DNA from: Cephalothrix simula
Lineage: Eukaryota; Nemertea; Palaeonemertea; Archinemertea; Cephalotrichidae
Assembly (NCBI GenBank): GCA_035591015.1
Contig: JAXIUW010209287.1
Coordinates: 1 to 11,068 of the forward strand
Direction: 5' to 3'
Length of the DNA: 11,068 nucleotides
A program made the position numbers and the translations under genes. A model generated the notes under the pieces. That model ran no database searches and was not told the origin of the DNA. It saw nothing but the letters and a program-made list of their open reading frames with translations. Below are positions 6,830 through 11,068 of this stretch, in pieces; position 1 is the first letter of the stretch, and the number at the start of each line of letters is the position of its first letter.

Positions 6830-6926
6830 CTGTAGGGCAATATAATAGCGCCGCTTTGGTCAGATTTTTATTGATCTTTATTGGTTTTTGGTGATATGCT
6901 GCTCTACAGAGCAATATAATGGCGCC
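6830..6926. repeat. Direct repeat of ~23 bp, spaced 74 bp
   Basis: CTGTAGGGCAATATAATAGC (starting 6830) and CTACAGAGCAATATAATGGC (starting 6904) match at 19 of 23 positions including the following GCC. All four differences are transitions. This suggests an old duplication or two members of a short dispersed word family. Confidence 0.6.
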
Positions 6927-7757
6927 CTCAACGGCATTTTTTCATTTGAATAAAATTTTACATAAAACACCAGTTTTGATTTAATTGACTTCAGTTTTAT
7001 TTTGTTGTTTTAAACCTGGGGAACAATATTGGCTATAAGCAATGTGCCAAGTTTCATCGTGAAGGAAGCCGTTTCACGAAAACGAAAAAATGCTGTATAG
7101 GACGCCATGCTGTATAGGACGTCATTCTCTTTGTGATAGCTATATAGAACAGTTGTAGGAAGGTTGCCCTACACATGCTACAGGACCAGTTTTCCCAACC
7201 TGAAATAAAGTTCCAACAACTCACAAAGGGCGAGAATCGGGAGTTCTGTGTTGAGAATTATCTCGCAACCGCCGAGTAGGGCATTAAAAATTTACTGAGA
7301 GCTAGATCCCTAATGTTTTCAGTTTTTGGCTGACAATTTTTTCATACGCCACAATCCTAATATTATTCAAAATCTTGAAAATCCGCTCTCTTTGGGTGCG
7401 GAACTACATCATGAATTAATACCAATTGACTACATGATGTACATGTATTATCAAATCCAGTTTGACATTGTTCCAGCTTAATACTACAAAAATGGATCGT
7501 GGATAAACAGCGTGACATCAAAGTTACAAAATCATGTTTCATAATACATGTAGACAACAACGTAGAAGTTGTGGTTTGTAGTTCGTACCCGTTAGATTAT
7601 GTGCATTGGTTATGAATTGCGATCGGTTGTTCAAATAATTATCTATTCCATTGAATTTTAGCTGTTCTTAGCCTTGTTCAGTATATTGAACCCAAGTCGT
7701 GTATTGATTCTAATATGGTGATAGGGAAATGATCTTATAATCTTCCTTCATTTTCCA
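6927..7757. other. Unique-looking non-coding DNA
   Basis: About 800 bp without a supported gene. A 65-codon minus-strand ORF (7363-7560) has no recognisable motif and no splice or promoter support. A 17 bp tandem duplication lies inside (7090-7123). The 3' end of this stretch, CTTCCTTCATTTTCCAG (7742-7758), is a good polypyrimidine tract plus acceptor and makes an intron reading possible. Confidence 0.5.
7090..7123. repeat. Tandem duplication of 17 bp
   Basis: ATGCTGTATAGGACGCC (7090-7106) is followed directly by the same word with one C-to-T difference (7107-7123). Confidence 0.85.
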
Positions 7758-7758
7758 G

Positions 7759-7839
7759 GCCCCGGTTGAAACTGCTAATGCAATTCATGTCGGTTTTGAT
7801 CATCGATTCAAAATTGCTATCATAATATCATTCGATTAT
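7759..7839 (+). pseudogene. Exon-like segment, possible HSPA12-type Hsp70 remnant
   Basis: A strong acceptor (CTTCCTTCATTTTCCAG, ending 7758) opens a frame starting APVETANAIHVGFDHRF and continuing through KIAIIISFDYG. A possible weak donor GTAAAA starts at 7841; otherwise the frame runs on to TAA at 7870 and ends KNVAGSEFF. The last part, SFDYGKNVAGSEF, can be laid on the phosphate-binding motif of HSPA12-family proteins (IDFGTTYSGYAF), keeping D, G, G and F, but the two Thr after the first Gly are replaced by Lys-Asn. I made this match by eye; it is 4 identities in 12. If real it is a decayed or atypical exon; chance is not excluded. Confidence 0.22.
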
Positions 7840-8145
7840 GGTAAAAACGTTGCTGGTTCTGAATTTTTCTAAAATTATTCACTTGATTTTAAATATCTTT
7901 GATTGATTTGGGATGATTTTTCAGGTTTTTGAAAAAGGGGTATAATTTTTATCTGGGAAGCTAGGTATCCACTAATTTGATAAGCTGCTGCAGAGCCTCA
8001 ATAACAGAATTAGTTCATATCTCAGAAGGGAGCGATTCAGATTAACCAAATACTAAGAATATATGTAATAGTGGGTGTGATGTGGTGTGATTGCAGTTCA
8101 CCTGATACTTTTTTATTCTTCCATTATTTATGTTTATTGTCACAG

Positions 8146-8190
8146 GTTAAACTGGCCATACCATGGGCAGTAACCGACTCTAAAGAGGAG
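8146..8190 (+). pseudogene. Exon-like segment after a good acceptor, possible HSPA12-type remnant
   Basis: TTTATTGTCACAG (ending 8145) is an acceptor-like sequence. The frame from 8146 reads VKLAIPWAVTDSKEE and then TGA (8191). LAIPWAVTDS is loosely like the LTVPAIWTDSAKQ block of HSPA12 proteins, sharing L, P, T, D and S in register. The stop directly after would make it a dead remnant. It is on the same strand and in the right order relative to 7759-7839, but the exon phases do not join cleanly (phase 1 to this exon gives an immediate stop). Weak evidence only. Confidence 0.15.
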
Positions 8191-8212
8191 TGACTTAGAA
8201 ACATCTATTTCA

Positions 8213-8441
8213 GAACACTAGAATATCTTTTTTGGAAACCTTAAGAAGATTGAACACTAACAGAACACAGTAGATCAAGGTCCATCAGGCTGCTAGAGAT
8301 GTTTTGATGCTCCAAATGTGTTTCGAAAGATGTTACTTTGCATGCGATCCAAGTCCTACATGCTCTCGTGTTCCGAATTAGATGTTGCACATTGAAGCTG
8401 TTATAACATCTGAACACCCATTAGAACACCCTTCCGTGTTC
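8213..8441. promoter_or_regulatory. Cluster of seven GAACAC/GTGTTC words
   Basis: GAACAC occurs at 8213, 8252, 8263, 8412 and 8424, and its reverse complement GTGTTC at 8368 and 8436, seven times in 229 bp. Successive starts within two groups are 11, 12 and 12 bp apart, about one helical turn. A random 6-mer on both strands would be expected about 0.1 times in this length. The word resembles an AGAACA-type nuclear receptor half-site, but invertebrate factors with this preference cannot be assigned. It could equally be the residue of a degenerate tandem repeat. Confidence 0.4.
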
Positions 8442-8704
8442 CAGTTCTTTACAGATATTTGCAAAATTTAATCAATATTATAAGAAATAAATTTCTCAAC
8501 GAGATACCTCGATTTTAATGTAGTGACGTTGGCGTTGCTTTAGCTAAGAGTTAAAAGCTCTAATTGCATAGATGGGCTTAATTGAAGATTTTCAAATGAT
8601 GCTTAAATGATAAGCTAACTCCTTTGATGAAGTGTGACGTATACATAGGAGCTCTCTGTGATCTTGTCATAAAAGCAGACAAGAATAGTATTGTATTATA
8701 AGAC
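8442..8704. other. AT-rich spacer, nothing recognised
   Basis: No ORF, RNA gene or repeat boundary visible between the GAACAC cluster and the Harbinger-like element. Confidence 0.5.
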
Positions 8705-9598
8705 TAAAGGCCTAAATAGAGTTACCATCGCCAGCGACAACTACAGAAATTTTGACGTCGTCGCAGGTTTTCGTCGTCGTCTAACCAAATAGAGTCCAGC
8801 GATTGTAAGCGACTGAAAGCTCGGCGACAGTTTGCGATGGAAATTTTGAAGGATTTGCAAGCCTGCGACAATTTAAAACTTTACGACGACGGTTGGCGAC
8901 AAACACGTAGCGTCCTAATTAATGAAGCTGAACTAATCAGAATTCTAAAAAAGGCAAAAACGTTTTTTGGTGGTTTTTTGTTTAATTTGTCTTTATATTT
9001 GATATTTACAGATTTTGCTCATTCGTTTACATATTTTTTTTATTCCGTGCGATGTATTTGAAAATATTTAAAAAAAGTTATTTTTAATAACATTTTTTCT
9101 GATAAAAAAATGGCCGTAGTACCATATTTTGATTCTACTATTTGAGGTATGGAGACGGGGGAAGGCATTTTATTGCTCAGAGTCATACTCGACAAAAGAT
9201 ATGGCTTTATGACATAAAATCAGGGGCCCATTCCAAATGACGGAATATTAAAGGGCTTCTGGAAAAAATATTGCAACCGCAGTGTTTGAGGCTATCCCTA
9301 AAATATTGAAAACAGTGCTTCGGGCTAATCATGTCGCAACAAAATTGTTCAGAAATGTTTATTTGACCTAGGCAATAATTATATTAAAAAGCGACTATTT
9401 CATCTTCCATAACCAAAGATCAATTTTTCCATGTTTTTTATTTTTTATTACAAATATATTTCATACCCATTATTTGTTTACTAATAAAAACTACATTCCC
9501 ATGGCATATTGAATAACAAAAACAAAATTTTCATATTGCTTCGGGACCATTTTGAGCCCAAATATTTAACAGGGCCAAATATTAAGGATGGCGCAAAC

Positions 9599-9764
9599 CA
9601 GCGGCGTATCTAGGATTTAGTCAAAGGGGGAAGGGGGACGTCTGAAATTTTGGCGGACAAAAAATGCATCATTTGTCAAAGTATCCCCAAAAAGTGCATA
9701 AAAAAAGAACTTTTCTAGGGAGGGCGACTCGTCCCTACTGTGCCCCCCTTTGGATACGCCACTG
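9599..9764. mobile_element. hAT-type MITE (166 bp) nested in the Harbinger-like element
   Basis: The left end CAGCGGCGTATCTA (9599-9612) matches the inverted right end CAGTGGCGTATCCA (from 9751-9764) at 12 of 14 positions. The flanking 8-mers GCGCAAAC (9591-9598) and ACACAAAC (9765-9772) agree at 6 of 8, consistent with an aged 8 bp hAT duplication; both differences are G/A transitions. The CAGYGGCGTA end is shared with the 914 bp element at 2263, suggesting related transposases. Subterminal G-rich (AAAGGGGGAAGGGGG) and C-rich (GTGCCCCCC) blocks face each other. There is no coding capacity. Confidence 0.75.
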
Positions 9765-9833
9765 ACACAAACAACTGAGTCTCGGTATCAACTGTTTTTC
9801 AATAACTAAATAATTAACAGTCATGCATTGAGA

Positions 9834-9866
9834 TAGGGGTTAGGGTAGGGGTTAGGGTTAGGGTTA
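9834..9866. repeat. Short interstitial telomere-like (TTAGGG)n tract
   Basis: GGGGTTAGGG, TAGGGG, then TTAGGGTTAGGGTTA: about five units, the first ones irregular (TAGGG and GGGGTTAGGG variants). TTAGGG is the ancestral animal telomere unit. The tract is far too short and too internal to be a chromosome end. It lies inside the Harbinger-like element, so it may be part of that family or a repair product at a later break. Confidence 0.8.
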
Positions 9867-10319
9867 TTGAAAATTGTAAAAATATGGGATGAAAAAATTA
9901 CAAAATACTAAAATTATTAGAAATATAAAAATACTAAAAATGCAAAAAATGGTCGTAGAAAAAAATTTAAACGTGCATTTTACTCCATGGAACGTGGGGA
10001 ATACGATGAACTACATGGTTTTTAAAAAAAAACCTTGGAATAAAATTTCATATTTTCACGCAAAAAAGTTTTAAAAATTTAAAACTCGTCGCTGCGATGG
10101 TCTGCGATGCTCTAAAATATTGTCGCAGAGACGTTTTCGTTGAACTCTATAAGACCCAACTACCGACGACGACCGACGAACGGACTCAGTGTTTTCAGGC
10201 ACTTTTAGTATGGAAACAATCGCTGTTGCGACGCGATGCGATACGAACATTTTCGCTGTAGTTGACTGTCGTTGTCGTCGGCGATGGCTTCTATTTAGGC
10301 CTTAAAATTGAAGCTTTAA

Positions 10320-10327
10320 TGACGTCA
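10320..10327. promoter_or_regulatory. CRE-type palindrome TGACGTCA
   Basis: A perfect 8 bp CRE consensus 17 bp outside the Harbinger-like element; a second perfect copy lies at 4520-4527. No promoter is recognised beside either, so this is a sequence match only. Confidence 0.25.
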
Positions 10328-10700
10328 GAGCAATCTTTAATTGGGGTCTGACATTTAGTTAATTAATTCATCCAATGTTCAGAATCCGGTTTAGAATAAA
10401 ATTGAATTGTGCGCTATGTCGTTGTTCATATGATTAAATGATTTTAAATTTATTTACTTATCAGGAAATATGTGTGTACGTGCTTTGACGAAATTGAATA
10501 GCAAATACATGTAAATGTATAATAAAATATCCAGGCCTTGTTGACGTCCACGTCTGGATATCTTAAAGGAAGATGCCTAAACTAATTTGCCAAAAGGGTA
10601 ACAAAATTTGGACGAATTTAGCGTTGTTGTGATTGACTAACATAAGAAGAATCTGGTTAATATGATTTGTATAAGTAAGTTGGGCTGAATATAATGTAAC
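10328..10700. other. AT-rich non-coding DNA with one small hairpin
   Basis: No gene seen. ATATCCAG (10527-10534) is inverted as CTGGATAT (10554-10561) around a 19 bp loop containing GACGTCCACGTC; this is a minor stem-loop of unknown meaning. Confidence 0.5.
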
Positions 10701-10775
10701 AATAACATGACATATTTGTGTGATGATTTATGAAATATCATTTTATGAATTATCACAAAAAACACACATGTTATT
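10701..10775 (+). repeat. 75 bp imperfect hairpin, pre-miRNA-like or miniature foldback
   Basis: AATAACATG (10701-10709) pairs perfectly with CATGTTATT (10767-10775). After a 5x5 internal loop, 3 pairs and one G-A mismatch, an 18 bp stem follows, closing on a 3 nt ATC loop that would open further in practice. About 30 pairs form in total. In the second stem three non-Watson-Crick positions are G:U wobbles when the plus strand is read as RNA (they become A/C mismatches on the minus strand). This size and pattern resemble a miRNA precursor. A small palindromic transposon relic is the alternative; no flanking duplication was seen. Confidence 0.4.
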
Positions 10776-10970
10776 CGCTGATAGTATCCGGATAGGTAAT
10801 GACTTTATGTGGGGCACCACTTTGTCTTCATACAATTTTAATTGAGATTTTAATACGCAAAATTCTTTATCTATAAGTCATGTATAATTTATGGGAGTAA
10901 ATTCTATTAGTTTCCATTAAATTGGTGGGCGTACATTTTCATATATTATGTCCAGAGCTCTTCGCATTCT
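10776..10970. other. AT-rich spacer, nothing recognised
   Basis: No ORF, RNA gene or repeat seen. Confidence 0.45.
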
Positions 10971-10976
10971 GTAAGT

Positions 10977-11068
10977 CGCGAATTGCAAAACCGCGAATTG
11001 ACCAATTCGCAAGCGCGAATTAATTCGCGCTGTGTAAATTAATTTGCAAGCGCGAATAGATTCGCAAG
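10977..11068. repeat. GCGAATT-type satellite, left edge (37 bp period), runs off the window
   Basis: AATTCGCAAGCGCGAAT (11004-11020) recurs at 11041-11057 with one difference, a 37 bp period. An earlier, shorter unit covers 10977-11003. The units are internally palindromic: GCGCGAATTAATTCGCGC (11013-11030) is a perfect 18 bp palindrome, and GCGAATTG (10993-11000) is inverted as CAATTCGC (11003-11010). The window stops inside the array, so its extent is unknown. It might also be the palindrome-rich end of a mobile element. Confidence 0.7.

Larger units (their letters stand above)
8708..10302. mobile_element. Non-autonomous PIF/Harbinger-like element (1595 bp, TAA duplication)
   Basis: The left end AGGCCTAAATAGA (8708-8720) is perfectly inverted at the right end (10290-10302). 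TIR similarity continues imperfectly inward (CCATCGCC, GCGACAAC, CAACTACAG). TAA flanks it on both sides (8705-8707 and 10303-10305), the 3 bp TWA duplication known for PIF/Harbinger. Both subterminal ~230 bp regions are crowded with CGTCGTCG, GCGATGG and GCGACA words, absent from the AT-rich core. There is no transposase: the frames at 8837-9061 and 9889-10074 are short, unconserved and AT-driven. Nested inside are a hAT-type MITE (9599-9764) and a TTAGGG tract. With a 3 bp TSD the superfamily call rests mainly on TSD identity. Confidence 0.7.

Noticed and set aside
7363-7560. 65-codon minus-strand ORF with several Cys
   Set aside because: Composition is more protein-like than the others, but there is no recognised motif, promoter or splice context.
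8837-9061. 74-codon plus-strand ORF in the Harbinger-like element
   Set aside because: Its first part is TIR/subterminal repeat and the rest is AT-rich Phe/Leu sequence; no DDE transposase or Myb-like motif.
9834-9866. Chromosome end
   Set aside because: Only about five irregular units, enclosed on both sides by transposon sequence.
9889-10074. 61-codon plus-strand ORF
   Set aside because: Lys/Asn/Ile composition follows from A-rich DNA; no motif or splice support.

Overview
This window looks like non-coding nuclear DNA from an animal, most likely an invertebrate. It is AT-rich and has no long open reading frame on either strand. It is packed with cut-and-paste DNA transposon remnants and holds a short (TTAGGG)n tract. 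The species cannot be named from the sequence, and I find no complete protein-coding gene, tRNA, rRNA or CRISPR array. Almost everything that can be annotated is repeat structure, read from terminal inverted repeats (TIRs) and target-site duplications (TSDs).

Layout. 1-990 is mostly featureless, with a GC-rich fragment near 500-665. 990-1520 and 5655-6202 are two copies, in opposite orientation, of a ~550 bp non-autonomous DNA transposon; the right copy keeps its own ~24 bp TIRs and the left one is truncated. Between them lie: a GC-rich palindrome plus tandem array (1773-2115); a 914 bp hAT-type element with perfect 8 bp TSDs (2263-3176); a 66 bp miniature element with a perfect 9 bp TSD (3408-3473); an AT minisatellite (about 3610-3826); and a ~1.4 kb foldback structure (3903-5327). 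The foldback's left arm is interrupted by a ~425 bp island holding an exon-like ORF, and its loop holds a second copy of the miniature element (80 bp) with its own perfect 9 bp TSD.

6203-8700 is mostly unique-looking DNA with small tandem duplications. It holds two weak exon-like segments (7759-7839 and 8146-8190) that may be remnants of an HSPA12-like Hsp70 gene, and a dense cluster of GAACAC motifs (8213-8441). 8708-10302 is a 1.6 kb non-autonomous element with 13 bp perfect TIRs and a TAA duplication (PIF/Harbinger-like). Nested in it are a 166 bp hAT-type MITE and a (TTAGGG)n tract. The right flank contains a 75 nt hairpin with G:U-compatible mismatches (10701-10775) and the start of a GCGAATT-type satellite that runs off the window.

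The strongest observation is the pair of 66 and 80 bp elements. They are little more than two inverted termini, yet each is framed by its own perfect 9 bp duplication. The remaining claims are graded in each entry; homology suggestions were made by eye without any database search.
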